Shown: piece by piece, positions 42,251 through 49,667 of the stretch
Layout: every line of letters starts with the position of its first letter
How positions within the stretch are numbered: position 1 is the first letter of the stretch
From: PALSA-350 sp963794165
Lineage (GTDB): Bacteria > Acidobacteriota > Terriglobia > Terriglobales > Acidobacteriaceae
Assembly: GCA_963794165.1 (NCBI GenBank)
Contig: CAWCCT010000005.1
Location: 1 to 64,000, forward strand
DNA: 64,000 bases
Reading direction: 5' to 3'
Program-made: the position numbers and the translations under genes
The notes under the pieces: model-generated
What the model was told of the DNA's origin: nothing
Seen by the model: the letters and a program-made list of their open reading frames with translations, nothing else
Database searches by the model: none

Positions 42251-42784
42251 TCAGGCAGGAGTAGCACTTTCGCTCGAAACGGAGTAGCTAAGCAACACGA
42301 TGCCGCTGGGATAGATCTTGGATTCATCGAGGTGGAGCGAGCAACGGCGGCCCTCCGGGATCAGCGGAACTCCGCTTCCGAGCAGCACTGGTATGACGGC
42401 GACCTGCACCTCGTCCACCAGGCCGGCGTCGAGCAGGCTGCGAAAGAGTACGCCCCCTCCAAACAGCCAGATTTCTTTGCCCGGTTCTGCTTTGAGCGCG
42501 GCCACCGCTTGCGTCACGCCGCTGCTCAATATGGTCACGTCCTTGTACTGCGCGGGTTCCAGCGTGGAAGAGACCACCACGACCCTCATACGCATGCTCT
42601 CCAACAAAGAGCCTTGGGACTGAGCGAGCTCGAAGGTCCGCCTGCCCATCAGCAGCGTATCGAAGCGACTAAACAACGCTCCCATATCCATCGTCGGATC
42701 GTCGATGATCCAATCGTACTCGCCCTTTGATCCAGCGATAAAGCCGTCGAGGCTCATGGCGACGCTGTAGCACAAGGAGCGCAT
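42251..42784 (-). CDS. Dihydrofolate reductase-fold protein (RibD C-terminal family)
   Basis: 177 aa from the ATG at 42784. Opens RSLCYSVAMSLDGFIAGSKGEYDWI, the family's first β-strand and loop, followed by LMGRRTFELA, VVSSTLEPAQ, IWLFGGGVLFRSLLDAGLVDEVQVAVIPVLLGSGVPLI. This matches the RibD-C/dihydrofolate-reductase-like NADPH-dependent reductases found as small stand-alone proteins in soil bacteria; the substrate is unknown. Monocistronic. Confidence 0.88.
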   Translation of the reverse strand: MRSLCYSVAMSLDGFIAGSKGEYDWIIDDPTMDMGALFSRFDTLLMGRRTFELAQSQGSLLESMRMRVVVVSSTLEPAQYKDVTILSSGVTQAVAALKAEPGKEIWLFGGGVLFRSLLDAGLVDEVQVAVIPVLLGSGVPLIPEGRRCSLHLDESKIYPSGIVLLSYSVSSESATPA

Positions 42785-42970
42785 GCGCAATTATGCAACA
42801 TGGAACCATCAGTTTCTATGTGCTCCAGCTCGCTCGCTAATCGGGAGGATTGTCTCTGCCGGTCGTCGGGCGTATATTGTCGGCCAATCGGCAAAGCACT
42901 GGTAATTCAAACTTCCAAGGGTGATCGGGCGATGTAGCCAAATTCCAGGCATAAAGAGAGGTCAGATAAG

Positions 42971-45175
42971 ATGACCAGAATCCTGTCCCCACGTATCGTT
43001 TTGCTTGGCGTCTCTGCGTTCCTCTCCGCCTCGCTTTTCAGCACTAGCGCAACTCAGATGATGAACGATGTGATCGTTGGGACGGTTACCAGCTCAGCGG
43101 GGCCGGAAGCCGGAGTGTGGGTGATCGCCGAAACCACTGATCTCCCTACGCGCTACATCAAAGAAGTGGTAACCGATGATCAGGGGCGCTACTTGATCCC
43201 CGGTTTGCCTCAGGCCAGGTATACCGTCTGGGCGCGTGGCTATGGATTGGTGGATTCGCCCAAGGTGGAGACCCAGCCAGGCAAACGCGTGGATCTCAAA
43301 CCAACCGTGGCGCCGGATCGCAAGACCGCCGCACATTACTATCCGGCGAATTATTGGTATGCCTTGTTGCAGGTACCGGAGGAGAACGAATTTCCCGGTA
43401 CGTCCACCAGTGGAAACGGCATTTCCTCGAACGTCAAAAGCCAGGCCCAGTGGATCCACCTGATCAAGACTGATAGCTGTGAGTCGTGCCACCAACTCGG
43501 CAACCAATACACGCGGACGATTCCGCCAATGTTCAGCAATCTCGATCCGGCGCAAGCGTGGATGCGCCGTCCGCAGTCAGGACAAGCCGGCTCGGCCATG
43601 ATGGGTGGGCTTTCTCAACTCGGCGCTCAGAGAGCCACGCAGCAGTTTGCCGATTGGACCACCCGGATTGCGAACGGCGAGTTGCCTTCGGACGCGCCTC
43701 CCCGGCCGCAGGGCATCGAGCGGAACGTGGTGATTACCCAATGGGACTGGGCTGATCCAAAAGCCTATCTGCACGACGAGATCTCCACCGACAAGCGCGA
43801 TCCGAACATAAACGCTAACGGTTTGATCTACGGATCGCCCGAAGAGAGCCGCGATTATTTACCGGTACTCGATCCAGTGCACAACGCGATCAGCCAACTG
43901 AAGGTTCAGTACCGCGATCCCGATACGCCAGGGCAACCGAAGCCGCTGAATGCTTCGCCGGTCTGGGGTGACGAGGCAATCTGGGACAGCCACACCACTG
44001 TTCACAATCCCATGTTCGACCAGCGCGGGCGCCTTTGGTTTACCGCTCGCATCCGTGCCAACGATAACCCCGCGTTCTGCAAGGCCGGATCCACACTCCT
44101 TTCGGCACAACTGACTCCCGTTCAGAGCTCCGGGCGCCAGTTGGAGATGTACGATCCAGCGACGAAGCAAATCTCGATGATCGACACTTGCTTCGGCACC
44201 CACCACCTGGTGTTCGCCTCCGACCCGCAGAACACTCTTTGGACCAGCAGCGGTGGTGGCGGCGGAGTCGTGGGCTGGTTGAATACCAAGTTGTGGGATG
44301 AAACCCATGATGCGCAAAAGTCACAGGGCTGGACTGCCCTGGTCCTGGACACCAACGGTAACGGCAAGCGCGACGCCTATGTGGAAGGCGAGCAGAAAGT
44401 TGCCACCGCGCCAAGCGGAGAAAGTCTCGGCACATCCTCTGCACTCAACGCTGCAGCGGATCCCACCAAGGACACGCGCCTCAACGCAGCATTCTATGGA
44501 CTCGCGGTCGGTCCTGATGGAATGGTCTGGGGCTCAGTGCTTGGCTTTCCGGGCGGGGTCGTGCGCCTCAACCCGGGACCGAATCCACCGGAGACAGCTC
44601 TGGCCGAATACTACGAAGTGCCGTGGAAGGACCCGAAAGCTCCGGTGTGGGGCTTTTCGCCGCGGGGAATGGACATCGATCGCAACGGCGTCGTCTGGGT
44701 GGCGCTGGCCAGCGGGCATCTGGCAAGCTTTGACCGGCACAAGTGCACAGGTCCGCTCAACGGCCCCAAGGCCACCGGGCGGCAATGCCCCGAAGGCTGG
44801 ACTCTTTATCAAACGCCGGGCCCGAAATTTAAAAACGTAACCGCCTCCGGTAGTGCTGACTCGCATTATTACGTCTGGGTCGATCAGTTCGATACGCTGG
44901 GGCTCGGCCAGAACACGCCCATCATCACCGGCAATTCGTCGGATTCGCTGCTCGCCCTGGTCAACGGAAAGTTCATCATCCTGCGCGTGCCCTATCCCAT
45001 CGGCTTCTTCGCCAAGGGGATGGATGGGCGCTTCGACGATCCGAAGGCGGCCTGGAGGGGAAAGGGAATCTGGACCACGTGGGGTACGCGCACACCGTTC
45101 CACAGCGAGACGGGAAAAGGGACAAACCCCAAAGTAGTCCACTTTCAGATTCGCCCCGATCCACTCGCCGACTGA
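42971..45175 (+). CDS. Exported carboxypeptidase-regulatory domain + haem motif + Vgb-like β-propeller protein
   Basis: 734 aa. A signal peptide (about 1–27) precedes a CarboxypepD_reg-like domain (about 35–110; IVGTVTSSAGPEAGVWVIAET, YLIPGLPQARYTVWARGYGLVDSP). A single CxxCH motif CESCHQLGNQYTRTIP follows, with C168 first. The remainder is a β-propeller with pieces like virginiamycin B lyase (AIWDSHTTVHNPMFDQRGRLWFTARI, NTLWTSSGGGGGVVGWLNTKLWDE, GLAVGPDGMVWGSVLGFPGGVVRLNPG, GMDIDRNGVVWVALASGHLASFDR). Such fusions are common in Acidobacteria. The role (perhaps a periplasmic dehydrogenase-like or electron-transfer protein) is inference. Monocistronic, with a 186-bp upstream gap. Confidence 0.82.
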   Translation: MTRILSPRIVLLGVSAFLSASLFSTSATQMMNDVIVGTVTSSAGPEAGVWVIAETTDLPTRYIKEVVTDDQGRYLIPGLPQARYTVWARGYGLVDSPKVETQPGKRVDLKPTVAPDRKTAAHYYPANYWYALLQVPEENEFPGTSTSGNGISSNVKSQAQWIHLIKTDSCESCHQLGNQYTRTIPPMFSNLDPAQAWMRRPQSGQAGSAMMGGLSQLGAQRATQQFADWTTRIANGELPSDAPPRPQGIERNVVITQWDWADPKAYLHDEISTDKRDPNINANGLIYGSPEESRDYLPVLDPVHNAISQLKVQYRDPDTPGQPKPLNASPVWGDEAIWDSHTTVHNPMFDQRGRLWFTARIRANDNPAFCKAGSTLLSAQLTPVQSSGRQLEMYDPATKQISMIDTCFGTHHLVFASDPQNTLWTSSGGGGGVVGWLNTKLWDETHDAQKSQGWTALVLDTNGNGKRDAYVEGEQKVATAPSGESLGTSSALNAAADPTKDTRLNAAFYGLAVGPDGMVWGSVLGFPGGVVRLNPGPNPPETALAEYYEVPWKDPKAPVWGFSPRGMDIDRNGVVWVALASGHLASFDRHKCTGPLNGPKATGRQCPEGWTLYQTPGPKFKNVTASGSADSHYYVWVDQFDTLGLGQNTPIITGNSSDSLLALVNGKFIILRVPYPIGFFAKGMDGRFDDPKAAWRGKGIWTTWGTRTPFHSETGKGTNPKVVHFQIRPDPLAD

Positions 45176-45183
45176 GCAGTCCA

Positions 45184-45378
45184 TCAACGCTTTTTTCGCA
45201 GCCGGTTAGCGAGCAACAGCAAAGCGATTCCCGCTGCAATGGCGAAACCGCCATAGACCGCCCATTGAATCTGTCCGGTCATGAAACTGCCAGGAAGCAC
45301 ATTGATCCCCTGCAGGAACCAAATAGCACCCGCTAAGACCAGAAGACTGGCGACGATATTCAGGGTGATCCTCATCAT
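45184..45378 (-). CDS. Small two-helix membrane protein
   Basis: 64 aa from the ATG at 45378 (MMRITLNIVASLLVLAGAIWFLQGINVLPG). GGGGAGAA precedes it at good distance; an in-frame extension upstream runs through repeat copy B and is unlikely. Two membrane helices (LNIVASLLVLAGAIWFLQGI and IQWAVYGGFAIAAGIALLLL) are joined by NVLPGSFMTGQ, with a basic C-terminus NRLRKKR. Homologous small proteins with the W-x-L-Q-G-I-N-x-L-P-G pattern occur widely without known function. Confidence 0.72.
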   Translation of the reverse strand: MMRITLNIVASLLVLAGAIWFLQGINVLPGSFMTGQIQWAVYGGFAIAAGIALLLLANRLRKKR

Positions 45379-45415
45379 TTCTCCCCGCGCCCGAATCTCG
45401 GAGCACCAAAGCGAT

Positions 45416-45458
45416 GGGTGCCCAGGTCTCGCTTTTGAGACCTGGGATCCGCGCAACC
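45416..45458. repeat. Dispersed hairpin repeat, copy B (inverted relative to copy A)
   Basis: CCCAGGTCTC (45421–45430) / GAGACCTGGG (45437–45446) with loop GCTTTT, the complement of copy A's AAAAGC. The flanks GGGTG (45416–45420) and ATCCGCGCAACC (45447–45458) match copy A read on the other strand, one base shorter at the GGGG tail. It lies upstream of the small membrane-protein gene, close to its Shine–Dalgarno. Confidence 0.85.
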
Positions 45459-45507
45459 GATCTTTAATGGAAGCACCACCCTACTCTTTTGTCATCCTCA
45501 TCGAAGC

Positions 45508-46686
45508 TCACCCGAGGATGCGCACCAGCAGCAGAGTGCGGTCATCCTGTTGCGCGCCGTAGCGGTCCACCGCCGACAACACGTAGTCAAGGATCTCGGG
45601 CAGCGGCAGGCTGGCGTTTTCAACTAGCAGTTGCTCCAGGCGCTCCAGGCCGAAATCCTCTTCGCCTTGATCGACTGTCTCACTTATCCCATCGGTCACG
45701 ATGGCGAAAATATCTCCTGACCCGCACGGCACGCATTGCGTGGCAAACACCAGATCGGGAAACAGGCCTAAAGGAAATTGCTCTACCGTCCACCGCACAA
45801 CATCCTTTTGCGCCTGGCGGTAGTGCAACAAGGGTAGGTGCCCCGCTGCGGCATACTCGACCTTGGCTGTGTCGCTGAACCGTAAGCCTGCCATCGTGAC
45901 ATACATGTGAGGTTCCTTGACGCTGGGTAACACCCGGTTCACGCTCGCCAACAAGGTCGGCAACGATTGGTGCAGGAGTAGTCCTTGCCGCATAGCGGTC
46001 TTCACCATCCCCATCAGGACGCCTGCGGGGATACCGTGTCCCGATACGTCTGCGACATAAGCGAAGATGCTCCCGTCGGCCTCGATAAGATCGACAAGAT
46101 CCCCGCCGACCGCATCACTGGGACGGGCACATCCATATGCCTCAATTGCCGAATTTCGATACCGGACCAGGGGCGCCAACGTAGTCTGAATCGCATGCGC
46201 AAATGCCAGTTCCGTCTTCAGTTGAACGTGCGCCACACCCTCTGTAGCCGCGAAGTTAAGAAACAACCGATAACCGATCATCATCGCGACGAAGAGACCG
46301 ATTCCATCGAGTAACACGCGCTCGCGGGTCAAAGAGGGGGCGCCGTGTCTTGGTAGATGGTAGAACGAAAAGAAAGCCAGCCATGTTAGACCCAGGGGCC
46401 CGGCGAGCAGCCACGGATTTCGCCTCTGCACAAAAATTGCCGTTACATTCAGGACGCCCAAAGTCAGCGCCAGCACAAGTACTCCCCACAATGGATAAGC
46501 GCCCAATGTGAGCAAGTCCACGAAGAATGCAATACCGGCGAAAGTGATGAAGACGACTGCCAGCAGCTTGACACTTCGACGAAGCGGCAACTCTCCCCAA
46601 TAGCGCTTTCGCTCAGGAGTAGAGACAAGCACGTAATAGGGCAACAGATGTTCGATGAGAATCCTGCCCAAACGTCGGAAGTTCAT
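45508..46686 (-). CDS. SpoIIE/PP2C-type serine phosphatase with membrane N-terminus
   Basis: 392 aa from the ATG at 46686 (CAGGAAGAGAG upstream). Residues ~40–170 hold four membrane segments (LLAVVFITFAGIAFFVDLL, YPLWGVLVLALTLGVLNVTAIF, PWLLAGPLGLTWLAFFSFYHL, VLLDGIGLFVAMMIGYRLFL). The catalytic domain follows with the PPM motifs: ARPSDAVGGDLVDLIEADG, YVADVSGHGIPAGVLMGMVK, DIFAIVTDGISETVDQGEEDFG and AQQDDRTLLLVRI, which provide the metal-binding Asp residues. SpoIIE-like phosphatases usually dephosphorylate anti-anti-sigma factors in partner-switching; no such partner gene lies nearby. Divergent from the gene at 46794. Confidence 0.92.
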   Translation of the reverse strand: MNFRRLGRILIEHLLPYYVLVSTPERKRYWGELPLRRSVKLLAVVFITFAGIAFFVDLLTLGAYPLWGVLVLALTLGVLNVTAIFVQRRNPWLLAGPLGLTWLAFFSFYHLPRHGAPSLTRERVLLDGIGLFVAMMIGYRLFLNFAATEGVAHVQLKTELAFAHAIQTTLAPLVRYRNSAIEAYGCARPSDAVGGDLVDLIEADGSIFAYVADVSGHGIPAGVLMGMVKTAMRQGLLLHQSLPTLLASVNRVLPSVKEPHMYVTMAGLRFSDTAKVEYAAAGHLPLLHYRQAQKDVVRWTVEQFPLGLFPDLVFATQCVPCGSGDIFAIVTDGISETVDQGEEDFGLERLEQLLVENASLPLPEILDYVLSAVDRYGAQQDDRTLLLVRILG

Positions 46687-46793
46687 GGTGAGCTCTCTTC
46701 CTGGAGCTGTTTCGCAGCAGTATAGCCTGCGGCATATGGTGCGCGAATTCATGCACGTAAGGTGACATGGTAGAAAGGGAATACGTTCGGCAT

Positions 46794-47588
46794 ATGACAC
46801 CCGTCCTGAGAAACAGCTGCCTCTTGTTGCTTTGTCTTTCCCTGGCGCCATTGCTGGCGGGAGCGGCGCTAGCGCCGGAAACAAAGGACGCGTACCAAAA
46901 ATACATTGCCTCGCTCGAACCGCGTTTGCAGGCACAGAACCATTCCCAGCGCGGCTTTTTGTGGATGGACAGCGATCCCGCGCGGCTCCGCTCCGTGCGA
47001 AACGGAAACATCGTCACCGAAAAGATAAATTCGCTCGAGGTACCCGGTGGGATGATCCAGCACTGGATCGGGGGTGAGTTTCTCCCCGGGGCAACACTCG
47101 CGCAGGTCGAGCAGGTGGACCAGGATTACGCAGCCTACGCCAGAATCTATGCCCCTGATATAAGCAACCCCAAGGTGCTCGCCCACAATGGGGATACCTT
47201 TGTCGTTTCTTACCGGATCACGAAAACCAAGGTTCTGACCGCCGTGATGGACACCGTGCACGCCATCCAATATGAGCCGCTGGGGCCAGGAAGGCTTGCC
47301 ATGCAATCGCGCAGCGAATCGGTGCGTCAGGTCGAAGACGCAGGCAAACCATCTGAGCGAGTGCTTGCCGAAGGAGAAGGAGATGGCTTTCTTTGGGCCA
47401 TGAACTCGTACTGGCGCATGGAAGAACGCGACGGCGGAGTCTATGTGGAGTGCGAAGCGGTCACACTGAGCAGAGGGGTACCCTTAGGTTTGGGGGCCTT
47501 CATCAATCCGCTACTGCAATCCTTTGCCGAGGAATCCTTGAAGAAGACTCTCGAGGCGAAAAGGCAGGCGGTCCACTCCAGGCAATGA
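46794..47588 (+). CDS. Exported protein of unknown function
   Basis: 264 aa from the ATG at 46794 (MTPVLRNSCLLLLCLSLAPLLAGAALA is a clear signal peptide); an upstream ATG at 46767 adds nine residues before it. The mature part has KDAYQKYIASLEPRLQAQNHSQRGFLWMDSD, then a mixed α/β pattern ending in a helix (GLGAFINPLLQSFAEESLKKTLEAKR). The spacing and that last helix recall START/SRPBCC-type lipid-binding folds, but this is weak. Divergent from the phosphatase gene. Confidence 0.7.
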   Translation: MTPVLRNSCLLLLCLSLAPLLAGAALAPETKDAYQKYIASLEPRLQAQNHSQRGFLWMDSDPARLRSVRNGNIVTEKINSLEVPGGMIQHWIGGEFLPGATLAQVEQVDQDYAAYARIYAPDISNPKVLAHNGDTFVVSYRITKTKVLTAVMDTVHAIQYEPLGPGRLAMQSRSESVRQVEDAGKPSERVLAEGEGDGFLWAMNSYWRMEERDGGVYVECEAVTLSRGVPLGLGAFINPLLQSFAEESLKKTLEAKRQAVHSRQ

Positions 47589-47641
47589 CTCAAAGCTAAG
47601 ATATCTATTTTGAGAACTTGCATTCAGCCGCCTCAGTCCTG

Positions 47642-48135
47642 CAGGGACGCATGAAATTGTCCAGGACTACGCCATAAGTGCTATCTTGTGTGGGTGTCTT
47701 CGTCAACTCGCCACAAAATCGTCATCCTGAGCGAAGCGCCTCACAGAATTTTCGCGTGACACAGGGCTTGTGGGCGCGCAGTCGAAGGACCTCGAGGATG
47801 GTCATCTTACCCCTGCTGCTCGTACCTTTTCGACCACCGATGCCAGAGAACGGGATTTGCGCAACGTAGATGTAGCTTACGGAACACAGCAAGATGCAGC
47901 GGTTCTTGTTCTCGGCCCCCGGGGAAAGACCGTGGCGGCTTCCCTCGGGATGCGGGCTTCGGCGGTTGAAAAGCTCGGAGCAGCAGGGGTAAGATGAGCA
48001 TCCTTCGAGGTCCTTCGACTGCGCGCCACCAAGCGCTGTGTCACGCGATAAATCGTGAGGCGCTTCGCTCAGGATGACGATTTTGTGGCGAGTTGGAGAT
48101 CCAAACAGTCGGCGTCTTCTTGGATCTCTATCGTC
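47642..48135. repeat. Dispersed element, copy R2, with 135-nt inverted arms
   Basis: The left arm 47704–47838 and right arm 47961–48095 are complementary over 135 nt with about a dozen mismatches and a few single-base gaps. The outer 41 nt (beginning CAACTCGCCACAAAATCGTC on one side) match perfectly. The 122-nt centre (47839–47960) closes the hairpin. The left part of the arm plus centre (47788–47930) is the same 143-nt core as in copy R1 at 22571–22713. The outermost boundaries CAGGGACGCATGAAATTG (47642) and GCGTCTTCTTGGAT (48112) are shared with R1. No transposase or reading frame of its own; open frames inside have no family features. It fills the gap between the exported-protein gene and the oxidase operon. 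Confidence 0.9.
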
Positions 48136-48181
48136 TGCCAAGAGAGCCGTTCGGAGAGACATGCCAACGCCGGCGTCACCC

Positions 48182-49057
48182 TCATCGCTTGGGATCTTCT
48201 CCACCCTGCTCCGGCGACAAACCGGGAGTCTCTACACCGAGCCGCACCGCAAGCGGAACCTGGTGCAGGTGCTTGAGGCGGCCGGATTTCGCAACCACAA
48301 ATCCAGCGACAACTCCGAAGAACACCTGCGAAGCCGCGAACGACCACCAGTCAATGTGTTCTGCGAAGTACGGATTCATAAGCCCGAGAGTGTTATACAG
48401 CAAGCCGGTCCATGCAATTGGCGCAATGATGCCGCCGAGCAGGATCGGTCTACGAGGCCAAATCGGAAGCAACGCGCCGTAAAGGATGCCGACGAGGAGA
48501 GTGGTCGCGCCCTGGATGATATTGGCGGTGATGAATGCGCTCAGACGAAAGTGGCTCAGCTGCTCTACGGTGGGATTGGTCCACGACCCTACGCCTGCGC
48601 CGCCCAGCAGATTTACCACGTACCAGATGCTGTGGTGGCGGACGATGCCGTAGATCTCTGCCGGAATAACCATGGCCAGGCCGCCCGCGATTCCGCCCAT
48701 AATGCCGCTGGATATCGGAAACGTTTCGAGCGGCAGCTGCGCGCGGTGGGTCGCGCCCACTTCAATACGGGCCACGTTTTCATACGCGGGCACAAACGAG
48801 AACAACTCTTCGGCCACCGGAACATCTTCATGTGCCTCGTGCGGCAGCACATTCCGGAACCATCCCAACGCAGAGATTACGAAAAGAAGAGCGCCGATCC
48901 AGATCAGCCAAAAAGTGGTAACCAGCGAAGCGCCGACCAACGTCAACCCAAGCGCCATGAGAAAAGGCCATGGCGTGGGCGCAGGCAACTGGATCGTGCC
49001 CAGTTGTTTGTCGCCGTTTTGCGACTCAGCGGTGTTTCTATCGTGCGCTTCGTTCAT
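48182..49057 (-). CDS. Membrane protein of the cytochrome oxidase operon (subunit IV-like N-terminus)
   Basis: 291 aa. The start overlaps the subunit III gene by 4 nt (ATGA), so it is the last cistron of the oxidase operon. Residues ~25–80 have two membrane helices and a loop (TPWPFLMALGLTLVGASLVTTFWLIWIGALLFVISALGWFRNVLP) resembling the small subunit IV of prokaryotic oxidases. The remainder has about five more helices with Gly-rich sequences (SSGIMGGIAGGLAMVIPAEIYGIV, IIQGATTLLVGILYGALLPIW, LLGGIIAPIAWTGLLYNTLGLM, AASQVFFGVVAGFVVA) not assigned to a known family. A structural or assembly role in the oxidase is inferred. Confidence 0.7.
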   Translation of the reverse strand: MNEAHDRNTAESQNGDKQLGTIQLPAPTPWPFLMALGLTLVGASLVTTFWLIWIGALLFVISALGWFRNVLPHEAHEDVPVAEELFSFVPAYENVARIEVGATHRAQLPLETFPISSGIMGGIAGGLAMVIPAEIYGIVRHHSIWYVVNLLGGAGVGSWTNPTVEQLSHFRLSAFITANIIQGATTLLVGILYGALLPIWPRRPILLGGIIAPIAWTGLLYNTLGLMNPYFAEHIDWWSFAASQVFFGVVAGFVVAKSGRLKHLHQVPLAVRLGVETPGLSPEQGGEDPKR

Positions 49058-49650
49058 CTGCCCACCACGTAAACAACGGTGAAGACGACGACCCAGACAG
49101 CGTCAACGAAATGCCAGTAGAGAGCCAGGGTCCTGACGCGATACGCATGCTGCTGGCCCACCGCGCCGGCGAACGCGAGCGCAAGTGTGAGGAGCATCAT
49201 GATAAGGCCGATCACGACATGCGAAGCGTGCAGACCCACGAGTGAGTAGTACGTCGTTCCAAACAGATTGGTACTGATCGTCAGCTGATCGCGCACAATG
49301 AGCTTGTGCCACTCTTTCGCTGTGCCGCCAAGGAAGGTCATGCCCAACAGAATGGTGATCGACCACCAGAGCCGGAAGGCCGCCATCTTGCCACGATCGA
49401 TGGCGCGCTCGGCGAGCCAGATGAAAAAGCTCGATGAGAGCAGGCACACGGTATAGAAAATGGGGACGTCAAGCACTTCTTTGGGCGTGGGCCCCTGCAC
49501 GTCGCGACCAAGGTAATAGAGATACGCGACGACAAAGATTGTAAAAATGGAGGACTCCGCAATAATGAGGCCCACCATGGCGACCGTGCCGCGCTTGGGC
49601 TGGGTCCACGCGCCCTGATGATTGCTGTGCTGCAGGGAAATGGTAGCCAT
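49054..49650 (-). CDS. Cytochrome c oxidase subunit III
   Basis: 198 aa. Five predicted membrane helices: the first with MVGLIIAESSIFTIFVVAYLYYL, carrying the Glu typical of subunit III; then VPIFYTVCLLSSSFFIWLAERA, SITILLGMTFLGGTAKEW, GLHASHVVIGLIMMLLTLALAF and the final WHFVDAVWVVVFTVVYVVG (WHFVD-x-VW is diagnostic). Part of the caa3 operon, 17 nt after the subunit I stop and overlapping the next gene by 4 nt. Confidence 0.95.
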   Translation of the reverse strand: MATISLQHSNHQGAWTQPKRGTVAMVGLIIAESSIFTIFVVAYLYYLGRDVQGPTPKEVLDVPIFYTVCLLSSSFFIWLAERAIDRGKMAAFRLWWSITILLGMTFLGGTAKEWHKLIVRDQLTISTNLFGTTYYSLVGLHASHVVIGLIMMLLTLALAFAGAVGQQHAYRVRTLALYWHFVDAVWVVVFTVVYVVGR

Positions 49651-49667
49651 GTTCTCCTCTTGGCGAA

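Noticed and set aside
45485..45520. Possible degenerate copy of the GTCATCCTGAGCGAAGCG arm near the phosphatase stop
   Set aside because: Only GTCATCCT and CGAAGC match, with mismatches between; too short to call.
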